From assembly GCF_026914185.1 (NCBI RefSeq), contig NC_070564.1:4898001-4962000 (forward strand): a DNA stretch of 64,000 nt. The letters are read 5' to 3'. This document shows positions 21,701-31,315 of this stretch, piece by piece. Each line of letters begins with the position of its first letter. Within the stretch, counting starts at the first letter, position 1. The stretch comes from Puccinia triticina. Its lineage: Eukaryota; Basidiomycota; Pucciniomycetes; Pucciniales; Pucciniaceae. A program made the position numbers and the translations under genes. Below the pieces are notes generated by a model. It was not told the DNA's origin and did no database searches. It was given only the letters and a program-made list of their open reading frames with translations.

Positions 21701-22019
21701 GTCTTTTGAGGGGTTATGCAGGGTAAAGGTTATAAATATTCATACAAGCTCTTGTAAGTCAAAATTTAGGAGGATATAAAAAACATAGAGGAAGCATATT
21801 CACCAGTTGTTCCAGTTTTGTTTGTTGTGTATACAAGTAGTTTTACATAGATGTTTGAGCATGGCAATGAGCCCACATTGCCTTGCTTTTGGGGGTGGTG
21901 CTCATACCTCATCGCTTACAGATCCCCACATTTTCCTGCGACCATCCCCGGAGGGCATTACACCCAAACTTTTTTCCCCTCCAACAACTGCCGCCGCCTG
22001 GCACGGACGGAGTTCCACA
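21701..22019 (+). repeat. Presumed 5' LTR (part) of the Ty3-type element
   Basis: The sequence immediately left of the tRNA-complementary site ends in GTTCCACA followed by TT and then the primer site, as an LTR ending in CA would. The 5' boundary cannot be set because the partner LTR is not in the window. It contains GGAGGGCATTAC and other GC-rich blocks unlike the AT-rich flank further left. Confidence 0.4.
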
Positions 22020-22021
22020 TT

Positions 22022-22075
22022 TGGTCCCCTGAGCTGGGATCAAACCAGCAACCTCAAGATTTACAGTCTCGCCGA
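22022..22075 (+). promoter_or_regulatory. Primer binding site with extended tRNA-Tyr complementarity
   Basis: The plus strand starts TGGTCCCCTGAGCTGGGA, the complement of a tRNA 3' end including CCA. It continues through a T arm (reverse complement GCTGG-TTTGATC-CCAGC) to an anticodon arm, GACTGTAAATC, with the GTA anticodon of tRNA-Tyr. The match is thus about 50 nt, far longer than the usual ~18 nt. It sits about 160 bp before gag. A decayed tRNA-Tyr gene or SINE on the minus strand is the alternative, but the TGG start and the position fit a primer site. Confidence 0.6.
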
Positions 22076-22183
22076 TTTTCACGGTTTTCAAGACGCTTGG
22101 CGGTCTTCTTCTTTTTTTTAGGTTTCAGCGGCAGAGGCACAGGAGACTAGAAAAATCATCATTTTTTTGGAACGGCGATCGTG

Positions 22184-23866
22184 ATGGCCGACGTTAGAGC
22201 AGAAGCAACGGGCTCCTCCGCCATGAGGCGCGTTAAGATCAAACCTCAGGACATGGCGCTTGTTTTCGACGGCACTCACGTGGAACGCTTCCTGGCTGCA
22301 GACCTGGACGGCGCGTCCGAGTTCGACATGGCGCAGCAGGTCCGGTTCTTTGTGCGAAAAGACAAGGTGAAGGACGTTTTGGAGACTTTGGAAGGCTACG
22401 ACCCTCCTCACTGGCCGTCCCTCAAAGCTTCAATGGTCGCGTACTGGGGTCAGGTGGACACGGCGCGCTTCACTCTGCCGGACCTGGAGGCGCTCACGCA
22501 ATCATGGACCGCGAAGGGAGGGGTTTCCTCTGTCGTGGATTATCAGGACTTCCGGCGCGTCTGGGAGCCGATACAGTCGTACCTGTTGCGTAAAGCCCAC
22601 ATCGACTCTGTGGAAGAGGTGCGAACCCTCTATTATCGATCTTTGCCAACGGGCGTTCAGGAGCGCGTTCGCGACCATCTCATCAAGGCAAAGACAATGA
22701 TCACTACGCTGGATAATAGGTTCAAGCTTCCCTCATTTGAGATTTTGAAAGAAGCCGTCGCCGACGTGATGAAGGGACAGACGGCTCTTACTTTTGAACA
22801 TCCAAGGACGTCGTCGCCAGTTCCCGTAGGCACTTTCCAGCAGGGAAACGAGATCATGCAGCAAATGAAGAAGGATCGTTGTCCTACCGCGCCTGCGGAG
22901 CCTCCAAAGCCGTCGGCCACTGTCGACGAGATTTCTCGAATGTTGCAGTCTTTCGAGCAACGGTTAGAGAAGAAATTTACCGCTCAAACACTGCAGCCGT
23001 CGGGCAAGGTACCGCCCTCGGAGCGCGGTCCTTTGGTCTGTTACTATTGCCATCGCGAAGGTCACGGGACGGGGCGCTTTTTTGAGCTCAAGAAAGACAA
23101 GGAAGCCAATCTGGTTGAGCAGAAGGGCAAAAATTTCTTCTTGCCCAATGGGGCACTTATCCCGTTCGATTCCTCGCGGCCCATACGTCACGTGGTCGCC
23201 TCCTTTCAACCCCCTCCGACCGCAAGTGTAGTCACGCCGGAATTTCGCACTACATGTGGTACTCTCGATCCCTGGTACCCCCCAGCTGTCACTTCTCAAT
23301 CCTTTTCTGGTTCCTACGAGGCGGACCCGGCGCGAAAGAAGCATGAGGCGCCGAAGCCTTATAAGGCGCCTGCAGTTCCCCTTTCTGCTGCTCGGAAGCC
23401 GGCTAAACAGTCTACTGTGCGTGCTCCCAATTCCAATGTAGATGACTCAGATATGGAAGCTGAATTGTTTGAGAGGGTTCCTGCCTCTCCGATCGTGGAC
23501 CTTTCTCCCCCCGAGAAGTCTTATTCCAAGCAGCCAGCCAAGCCGGCTAGCGCTGCGCCCAAGGTGCGCTTCGAGCGCGGTATCTCCAAGGATCATCCAA
23601 ACGCCGTCGAAGGCGTGCTCAAGAAGATTTCCGGTCTCAAGGTCCCGGATTTGTCGGTTTCGGAGCTTTTAGCGGTGGCGCTGTCTGTTGCAGAAGGCAT
23701 GAAGCGATGGGTCTTGCGCAAGCGCGTGGAGATTGGAGCGGAGGAGCTGAAAGTTTCCTCAGGTACCTTGGCCGAGGGCGTGGATTTCAAGGCGAACGGA
23801 TTCAAGCCTCGTCTATTCGTGTCCGTTGGGTTATTTGCCGTGCTTGGTGGGAGACGAGGAGAGTAA
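22184..23866 (+). CDS. Gag of a Ty3-type LTR retrotransposon
   Basis: About 560 residues, with ATG at 22184 (an earlier non-ATG codon opens the frame). A capsid-like helical region occupies residues 20-220. A coiled segment (DEISRMLQSFEQRLEKKF, near residue 260) precedes a CCHC knuckle at about residue 288: CYYCHREGHGTGRF. Its last Cys is Phe, so the knuckle lacks one zinc ligand. The C-terminal half is Pro/Ser-rich linker. The frame ends at 23864 just after it overlaps the protease frame. It is otherwise uninterrupted, so this copy is not very old, yet RT, RNase H and integrase are missing from the window. Confidence 0.82.
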   Translation: MADVRAEATGSSAMRRVKIKPQDMALVFDGTHVERFLAADLDGASEFDMAQQVRFFVRKDKVKDVLETLEGYDPPHWPSLKASMVAYWGQVDTARFTLPDLEALTQSWTAKGGVSSVVDYQDFRRVWEPIQSYLLRKAHIDSVEEVRTLYYRSLPTGVQERVRDHLIKAKTMITTLDNRFKLPSFEILKEAVADVMKGQTALTFEHPRTSSPVPVGTFQQGNEIMQQMKKDRCPTAPAEPPKPSATVDEISRMLQSFEQRLEKKFTAQTLQPSGKVPPSERGPLVCYYCHREGHGTGRFFELKKDKEANLVEQKGKNFFLPNGALIPFDSSRPIRHVVASFQPPPTASVVTPEFRTTCGTLDPWYPPAVTSQSFSGSYEADPARKKHEAPKPYKAPAVPLSAARKPAKQSTVRAPNSNVDDSDMEAELFERVPASPIVDLSPPEKSYSKQPAKPASAAPKVRFERGISKDHPNAVEGVLKKISGLKVPDLSVSELLAVALSVAEGMKRWVLRKRVEIGAEELKVSSGTLAEGVDFKANGFKPRLFVSVGLFAVLGGRRGE

Positions 23867-24461
23867 TGCATCTCCTTTGCTGGACTCTGGTTCCCAGCTT
23901 AACCTTATCTTGGATGCGATGGCTAACAAGTTTAACATTAGCCCGCGCGTCAACTTTAGTTCAGCAGTCTATGGGATCGGCAATCAAGCATGTGAATTGG
24001 TCGGTGTCGCTGAGGACGTTCCGCTTCACATCGGCAAATCTATTGTGGGCACGTGTCACTTCTGGATCACTCGAATGGTCGGACCCATGATCTTGGGAAG
24101 ACCCTTTCTCATGGATTTCAACGCCACTCTCAGCTTCTCGGGAGAGGTCGGCGAGAGGATCTTGCTCCCTGATGCGAATGGGAGAATGATAGAGGTTTCT
24201 CTCTGCGCGACGGATTCGGGACGGTGGGAGCGCGAATTTCCTGGCAAAGGGAAGAAGGCAATCCTGACGCGCTCAAACACGGCGCGCGACGACCCTGTCG
24301 AAGGGCGTCATTTTTTTATGAGTCAAGTTGATCCGTCGAGCGGCCGTGTTAGTCTAGGATCTCGCCCACGCGCCGCTGGGTCAACTCATCATCAAGAGAT
24401 TCACCGGTCTTGTTTTTCTGTCTCATTCAATACTCAAAATATCAAATCTAAAAAAAAATGA
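23826..24461 (+). CDS. Retroviral-type aspartic protease of the Ty3-type element
   Basis: The frame is shifted relative to gag and overlaps its end. It has the LLDSGSQLNLI motif (catalytic Asp in DSG), an ILGRPFL motif as in the flap-distal I-L-G-R signature, and the expected spacing of about 75 residues between them. No ATG begins it, so expression would need a frameshift in the 23826-23866 overlap. The frame runs to TGA near 24459 through a Ser/His-rich linker. It would process the polyprotein; here it is an orphan because the RT/integrase part is absent. Confidence 0.75.
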   Translation: MGYLPCLVGDEESNASPLLDSGSQLNLILDAMANKFNISPRVNFSSAVYGIGNQACELVGVAEDVPLHIGKSIVGTCHFWITRMVGPMILGRPFLMDFNATLSFSGEVGERILLPDANGRMIEVSLCATDSGRWEREFPGKGKKAILTRSNTARDDPVEGRHFFMSQVDPSSGRVSLGSRPRAAGSTHHQEIHRSCFSVSFNTQNIKSKKK

Positions 24462-25020
24462 AGAAAACACTAAAACCCTCAAAAACATAACATTAGATCT
24501 CAGTTCACTTCTCTTTTCCGGCTCTCTTGGCGTGTTTTCTTTTGGCAATGGTTTAATGGCTCAGGGTGGAACGGAGGATATAGGGAATCCGCGGAGGTTT
24601 GGGAGACAGGAAGTAAGTTCCTCCCAGGGTTCTACTACATTGTCATTAGCATTACATGCCACATCTGTGAGCCCCACCGGTTGTTCGCCTCGATTTTCTG
24701 TTCTAGGCGGCTTTCCAACTTCTCAATCTCATCTCTGTGAAGAGAATAAACTAGATACGTCCCATGACGTCCTCCGCAATGAGGGTAATCTAGCTAGACT
24801 CCGCGATGAGCCTAAACTCCCAAGCCTCTGCAACAAGGAAAAACTAATGATCCTCCAAAATGAGGTAAATCTACGATTTTCTTTGAATTGTGAGGATGGC
24901 GTGGTGGAATTTGGCGTTCCGTGGAGGCAATTGGGAATAGAAGTAAGTTCCTCCCAATGTGCACCTCCGAGGCGTGATGCTGAGCAAGCTTTCAAAACTC
25001 TACCTCGTGCCACACTCCAG
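24462..25020 (+). pseudogene. Linker remnant of the Ty3-type element, cut by the copia insertion
   Basis: A Leu/Arg/Asn/Glu-rich frame is open from about 24532 to 25025. It contains two diverged copies of a unit with GTAAGTTCCTCCCA (24612 and 24942). It is not a recognised domain but continues the protease-to-RT linker region. It ends exactly at the copia target site AACCC; the continuation after the copia element (31062 onward) stays open for only a few codons. Confidence 0.4.
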
Positions 25021-25025
25021 AACCC

Positions 25026-25366
25026 TGTTGGGCTGAGATCAGCAGACACGAGGTGGAGATGAGTGGGCAATGGTTGTGGAAGGATTTCATTGCACAAGAT
25101 CAGCCACAAAGAGAAGGAAGGAAACAGAAGAGAGAGAAAAAAAGAAGAGGAAGAAACAAAGAACTCTACCTGAGTCAGCGGACACAAGGTGGAGATGAGT
25201 GGGTGATGGTTGTGGAAGGATGAGGAAAGGGACCTTCCACGTGCGCTGTCTCAGGTAGACTAACAATACTGTGACATGCAAGTGACAGATGAAAGATGTG
25301 ACAGACATGCGTGTAGCAGAGAAAAGAGAAAGAAGAGATAGGAAACAACAGTACACTAGCTCAACA
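25026..25366 (-). repeat. 3' LTR of copia A with a 136-bp internal gain
   Basis: Compared with the 205-bp partner LTR it contains about 136 extra bases, at roughly 25087-25222. They include an A/G-rich tract and a second copy of the first ~50 bp of the LTR (CGGACACAAGGTGGAGATGA at 25170). The rest matches the partner with few differences. Confidence 0.88.
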
Positions 25367-25516
25367 CCCCCCCTTGCTGCAAACATGGAAAGAACAATAG
25401 ATAAAGAACAGAGAGAGAGGATGAGAAGAAAGGGAAAGAGAGGGAGTTATGAGAAAGAATGGGGAGTTAAGAAGGAATATAGAGATTGGGGAGGTTGACA
25501 GGTAAGTATAAAGCTT

Positions 25517-28500
25517 TCAAGGAACAATACCAAACATTGAGCAATGTCTTTTCAGGGTGACCCAAGGCAGCGGCTTGGTGAGCATATCCGCCAGCATGTC
25601 TGCTGTCAACACGTGCAGGAGGGAGACCTCTCCTTCTTGGACACACTCACGAATAAAGTGATATCGCGCATGTATGTGCTTTGTTCTTGTGTGGTGCTTG
25701 GGATTCTTTGCCAAAGCCTCTGCACCCTCATTGTCGACATGAAGAGGAATTGCGGTATTGGGACGGAGACGGAGTTCTGTGAGGAGGTGACGAAGCCACA
25801 GACCCTCCTTGCATGAGTCAGAGAGAGCTTTGTACTCCGCCTTGGTGCTTGAGAGCAAGACAGTCGCCTGCTTGCGGGACTTCCATGAGATTGCTCCGTC
25901 CCCAATACAATATGTGTAGGCGGATGTGGAGCGGTGGTCGTCTCGATCTTCCGCCCAGTCTGAATCGGAGTAGCCAGAGCATTCAAGCTTGCCCCCAAGG
26001 CGGAGCTTGAGATCCTTGGTGGTGACGAGATAATTGAGGATGTGAAGACCTGCAAACCAGTGCGCCTCTGACGGGTTGCGGAGGTGTTGAGAAAGGCAAT
26101 TCACGGCGAAGGATATATTGGGGCGGGTGCACTGTGATACCCACAGTAATGAGCCAATGAGTTGGGGATACGGCCCTGGAGAGGCAGGGTCGGACTGAGA
26201 CCAATGGCCAAGGTTTTTGAAGTTTGAATCAGTGGGTGTGGGGACTGACAGGTGTTTGTTGCCAAGGAAACGTTCACATATCTCGCTTATGTAGTGAGCT
26301 TGGTTAAGAAAGATGTGGCTGTTTGGTACATCTTGGGTAATCTTCAGAGAAAGAAGATGGTTGAGCTCCTTGTTGGCCCCAACTTTGAAGCGTTTACTGA
26401 CCAACGAGATTATCGAGTTGACAAATGCTGGTTCACCAACAATGGCTAGGTCGTCAACATGGGTTGTCAGAGCACCAACCAGTTTCCCGGCGCTCAGTTT
26501 GAAATACAGGGTGGGGTCGTATTTTGAGTTGGTGAGACCAAGCTCAATGAGAGCCTTGTGGAGTTCGATGTTCCATTGGCAAGGGGACTGTTTCAAGCCG
26601 TATAGAGAGTGTTTTACCTTGCAGACCCAGTCGGGGTGTTGGGGGTCCTCAAATCCAGGGGGCTGCTCCATGAATATCTGCTTGTCAAGATGACCATTGA
26701 GGAAAGCAGTTTTGAAGTCCACTTGTCTGCCTTTCCACCCGCGGCTGGCCAGTAGGGAGAAAATGAGTCGGAGAGTTTTGAGTCTGAGGGTGGGGGAGAA
26801 GACCTCGTTTTAGTCGAGGCCCTGAATCTGCGAATAGCCCATGGCCACCAGGCGGGCTTTAAGCTTTTGAATTGTGTTGTCCGGGCGGCGCTTTATCTTA
26901 AAGACCCACATGGACTTTATGACTCTGCGCTTTGCGGGACGAGGAACCAACCGCCAAGTCTGCATACCTATCAGGGAAGCAAACTCGTCCTCAGCCGCCT
27001 TGAGCCACCAGTGTTTGTTTGGGGACTTAATAAGTTGTTGCCAGGTCTTAGGGGTATTGATGTCTGGATCAGTGTTGGTGTGTTTGGACCACTGCCCATA
27101 GCGGTCAGGTGCCTTTTGTTTGCGGGTTGATCGACGGCGAGGAGGAGAGGGCGGTGGCTTTGGAGACGGGGGTGAGGAGGGAACAGCTGGTGGGGCAGGT
27201 GGTGACGGGACGGATGGGGAGGAGGGGGGGGAAGAAGGAAGCGGCGGAAGGGAAATGATGGAGATGTTGGGTGATGGTGAGTTTGCGGGGGAGAGGTTTG
27301 ACGACGGGTGTGCTGGAGAGCCTGAGAGTCTGAGTCGGAAGGGATGTTTGTGGGGGAACGAGGAGCGTTACCCGGGGCATGGATTGACGCGGTGAGGCGC
27401 CTGTTGAAACGCGGCTGAAGGGGAACATTCAAGAGGGGAAGATCAGGTGTGGATGGACAAGGAGGAGGTAAGGGAAGTTGGGCTGTTGACTGCTTGGGGA
27501 CGGAAGTGTTGGCCAATTTCAGCAAGGCTTGCTCCTCTGAGACAGGCCACAAGACTTCCACCGCCAAGGTACCGGGAACTGAGTTGAGTTTGGCTCCATA
27601 GGGGAAGGTTGAGTCGTCAAAAATGACGTCCCGGGACTTAACTGTGAGAATACCAGCTTAGGGGAATGGCGCCTAACTCATAAATTGAGGAAGACGCCGG
27701 GAAATAAATTAGCTGCGGAATCTGGTAAGCAAAAGCAAACCATTTCCGCAGTCCAAATCAGCGCCGCGGGTGTTGTGAAACTGAATTCATCTTTTGATGT
27801 CAGCAGGTCCGACGCACGTGAGCAGCAAGATTAGGCTTACGGAAAATCCTGGCTCCCAATCTCTCATCACGAGAATCTCAGCAAGCACCAAAGGTAAGCG
27901 GCTGCAGAGACTTGAGATGAGATGGTCAGATAGATGCTAACGCTCTATTTTGCAATCCTAGACAGAACCGTTGAAGACACGCAGACCGAAAACGCCAATA
28001 TCGCTCAAAGAGCAGGAAGCAATATCGGTAAGAGTTTTGAGTTCCAATAATGGAAAAGGCTAAAGCGAAAACAAGGAGCAAGGAGCTGATGCAACGTGTC
28101 TATTCTTGTAGACTGCGTTGCGTTGCTACTTTGCCGATTGGCTGGCGCCGAGTGAAATCACTCAGGTCTCAAAGACCAGTCAAAGTAAGGCTTGAATGAA
28201 CATTCAGGAGAGATCAGAGAGATGGCATGAGCTAACGACAAACGTCACTCATGACAGGTCGTCGACAGCCGGCGCAAACTTCCTCTAAATTAAATCTCAA
28301 TCCTTAATCTCAAGTAGAGAGCGGCTCTGTTCCTGCTCTTAGGTACATTCCCTTACTTTATTCTTCTCAAGTTATTATTCTTCATATCAGAAAGCTATTG
28401 TACATAAACACAACTACTTAGTCTGACAAAAAATGAATACTCTTAGTTCCTTGAATTCTTTCATTAACCACTGACCGGGTTTCCAGATCCCACAGGCGGA

Positions 28501-30728
28501 ACCCGTTACCGTCCGAGATGTACGAGAGAAGGATTGATGCCCGGCCTTTCTTGTCAAGCTTCTTGCGATTTGCCTCCGGGACCTTGTACCACACAAGGCA
28601 CCCAAAAGGATGGAGAGATTTCAAGTCGACCTCGGCGGACCCGGTGATGGCTGAGGGAGGGAGAAAACCGCATGGGGTGTTGCAGGGGAAGGAGTTGTAA
28701 GAAAAGAGAGCAAGCGTCCACTAAAAAAGATTTTGGCAGGCGCGCCTGGAGCAGAGACGACCTTACCAGGTTCCCAATGGTCCGGTTAGTGCGTTTGGCA
28801 ACTCCGTTCAGTTCTGGTGAGTGAGGAGGGCCTGGATCATGCTTGATGCCGGCCGACGCAAGGTAGGATGCAAACTCATTAGAGATGTACTCACCTCCGT
28901 TGTCTGTACGGAGGGCTAGGATTTTGTGAGATCCAGTTTTTTCAAAGGATGCACAAAAGAGTTTGAAACATGCAAACGAGTCACTTTTTAATTTCATGGG
29001 GAAGACAGTTAGAAACTTGGAGCAGTCGTCAACAAAAGTAATAAAATATTTGTATCCCTCTTGCAAGACCACTTTGTAGGAGCCGACGTCTGAGTGGATG
29101 AGTTGGCCGGGAGATGTGGATCAATAGGACAAGTGTGATTTGAAAGCTTTCCTGTGCATCTTGGATTGCACACAGACCGGGCACTGTTGTACGTCGATCT
29201 CGTTCATCACTGAAGGGGCAATATTGTGGTGTTTCAGTACACTTTTGAGGGGTTTTAAACCCAGGTGAGAGAATTGGTAATGATAGCCGAGAAGAGAGCG
29301 ATCAATAGGGAGGGAAGTGGATGAATAGGAGCTTACATGCTCCGCAGGTAGATAGTAGAGATTGCCTCTTCTGTACCCCCTTCCCGAAAGGCTGCCTTCA
29401 ACTTTTACATCGGCGGTGGTGTAAAGATCACATGAGGTTGGAGTGAATACCACGGTGAGACCGCCATCGCACAGCCCTGCAACGGAGAGTAGATGCTCAT
29501 GGAGAGTGGGGACCACAAGAGTATCAACGGATTGGTTTCCATTGATTGGAAGCTTAGAGCGACCCCTGTGAGTGGCCTCAACAACCAAATTGTCCGCCAA
29601 TCAAACGGGCGTGCAATCGGGTTTGAGGTTGTGCACCATTGATGCGTCCGGAGTCATAGACAGCGAACAGCCTGAGTCAATATTGGCATCCCCCGCAGAG
29701 AGCAAGCCAAAGGAGGCAGATAGTGAGGCAACTGCATTGCCTGCCTTGACTATGATGTCCGGATCGGAGTAATCAGACTCTTTGTTGTTGGCGGAGGGGT
29801 GAGGGAGCTGCCCTAGTGTGGCAGCAGAGGTTTGGCCAGCTCATGCGACCGGTTTGGTTGAGGAGGAGGCTCTTTCTTGTTGGTTGGCCTCCCAGCGGGC
29901 TTTCTGAGCGGCCTTATGGTCCGCAATCATCTTGCGAGTGTTGTTGCAAGAATTGAGATCAAGAGAGTCGGTGTTGCATAGGGGACAGCGGCGCGGTTTC
30001 TTGGAGGAATTGTTACAAGGTCCTTTAGAGGCGGTGGTGGATGGGTTTGTCTTGGTCAATGATACCAATATGACTTCCCCTTGCGACTCTTGACGGACGG
30101 ACTCGTTCTTCAGCGCTGAGACAATGGTCTCGGTCTTGACGCCCTCCTGGTTCATTAGCCCAGACACACAGTGAATCCAGTCAGATGGGAGAGAGCTGAG
30201 CAAGGCTGCATTGTGAACGTGGTCTGGGGTAAGCGGTTTATCCGGGGTGATCAGAGCGTTCAATCATTTGTAAGATTTCGCCAGGGAGTCAATGTGCGTG
30301 TTGATGTTGTCTCCTTCCATTCAAGCGTTCAAAAGTTTGCGGATCCAGTACACGCGACCACCCATGGAAGAGCCTTGATGAGCTTTGGATAGGCCGTCCC
30401 AGATTTTTGTGGCATTGTCTTTGTCGGCAAGATGGCAAAGATTGGCTTCATCAATGATTTGCACAAGAACAGCGCAGACGAGATCATTATCCTCCTCCCA
30501 GCTCGCTGGTCAACAGGTGGGATCCACTGCGGTGTGAACGTAACTAAATTTAGCCGATTTGAACACTCAAAGAACAACCTTCTTCCAGTTCAGATAGTTT
30601 GAGTCGGAGCCCGGAGCTTTCAATATGGGCAGTCTTGCTGCTGATATTTTTGGGGTTGAAGTTGACATCTTGGGGTTGAGATCGATGTTGGTATGGGTGG
30701 GTTGGTCTTCTTTAGTGTCTTTTGACAT
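25517..30728 (-). pseudogene. Broken copia A polyprotein (gag, integrase, RT/RNase H)
   Basis: The gag start MSKDTKED is at 30728. Gag pieces run to about 29841 and include CPLCNTDSLDLNSC. The integrase zinc region (HHCC, about 29230-29160) and catalytic core follow (TDNGGEY near 28900; SPELNGVAKRTNRT near 28800). RT has FKTAFLNG and HVDD (usually YVDD), and RNase H has SDSDWAED, STKAEYKAL and HVDNEGAEALAKN, with the final frame 26722-25517 open for 401 codons. At least five frameshifts or stops separate these blocks, plus the 775-bp insertion at 27641-28415. The element cannot be autonomous. Confidence 0.88.
27641..28415 (+). mobile_element. 775-bp insertion with three consecutive introns
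   Basis: It interrupts the copia A polyprotein and is flanked by ACTTA (27636-27640 and 28416-28420); removing it with one ACTTA rejoins the copia reading frame at the boundary between two known motifs. On the plus strand it has three textbook introns: 27894-27961 (68 bp, branch GCTAAC), 28028-28111 (84 bp) and 28185-28257 (73 bp, branch GCTAAC), all starting GTAAG. One frame stays open across all three junctions for about 90 codons to a TAA near 28300, and a second frame with ATG at 27797 stays open across two junctions for 67 codons. It might be a solo LTR whose leader is spliced, or a captured gene. No domain is recognised. Confidence 0.6.
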
Positions 30729-30851
30729 GACTGCTGGAGAGAAGAAGACCAGTGATCCTTTCAAGTCCACGAATGTGTACCACTCAGTATGCTGATTTTA
30801 ACGTGCTTAGCAATGTGGATATTAGCTGGAAGCTAACTGGCACTCATAACC

Positions 30852-31056
30852 TGTTGGGCTGAGATCAGCGGACACAAGGTGGAGATGAGTGGGCAATGGT
30901 TGTGGAAGGATGAGGAAAGGGACCTTCCACGTGCGCTGTCTCAGGTAGACTAACAATACTGTGACATCCGAGTGATAGATGAAAGATGTGACAGACATGT
31001 GTGTAGCAGAGAAAAGAGAAAGAAGAGATAGGAAACAACAGTACACTAGCTCAACA
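30852..31056 (-). repeat. 5' LTR of copia A
   Basis: 205 bp with TGTTG/CAACA ends, next to the AACCC target duplicate on its right and to the primer binding site on its left. Confidence 0.9.
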
Positions 31057-31190
31057 AACCCCAGACCCCAGACTCCATCTTCCTCTCCCCAGAATAAACC
31101 ATAACATGAGGTCTCTCAGTACTATCTGGTGAGAACTCACAACATGATTATCTGTTTTCCAAAGATTGCCTCTTGCAATCCACATTGGGG

Positions 31191-31315
31191 CACTGTGAAA
31201 AAAAAAAACTCAAGAAACTGCTGCCAGTTGACATGCAATATTACAAAGGGGCCTTTGTAATATATATTGCATGTGATCAACTGGCAGCATTTTCTTGAGT
31301 TTTTTTTTCACAGTG
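31191..31315. mobile_element. 125-bp near-perfect hairpin MITE
   Basis: The ends CACTGTGAAAAAAA and TTTTTTTCACAGTG are inverted repeats. Pairing continues inward through ACTCAAGAAA, CTGCCAGTTG and TGCAATAT to a GGCC centre near 31250, with few mismatches. It is non-coding; no target duplication is evident. Confidence 0.88.

Larger units (their letters stand above)
25026..31056 (-). mobile_element. Decayed Ty1/copia retrotransposon A, with 5-bp target duplication
   Basis: Flanked by AACCC at 25021-25025 and 31057-31061. The 5' LTR (for the minus-strand element) is 30852-31056, 205 bp; the 3' LTR is 25026-25366, 341 bp. Both start TGTTGAGC and end CCCAACA on the coding strand. The primer site next to the 5' LTR is GGTTATGAGTGCCAG and a polypurine tract GCAAGGGGGGG abuts the 3' LTR. 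The body carries multiple frame breaks and a 775-bp secondary insertion. It has landed in the Ty3-type element. Confidence 0.9.

Noticed and set aside
21909..22091. A functional tRNA-Tyr gene on the minus strand
   Set aside because: The anticodon and T arms match, but the D arm and 5' acceptor strand are not recognisable and the position fits a retroelement primer site better.
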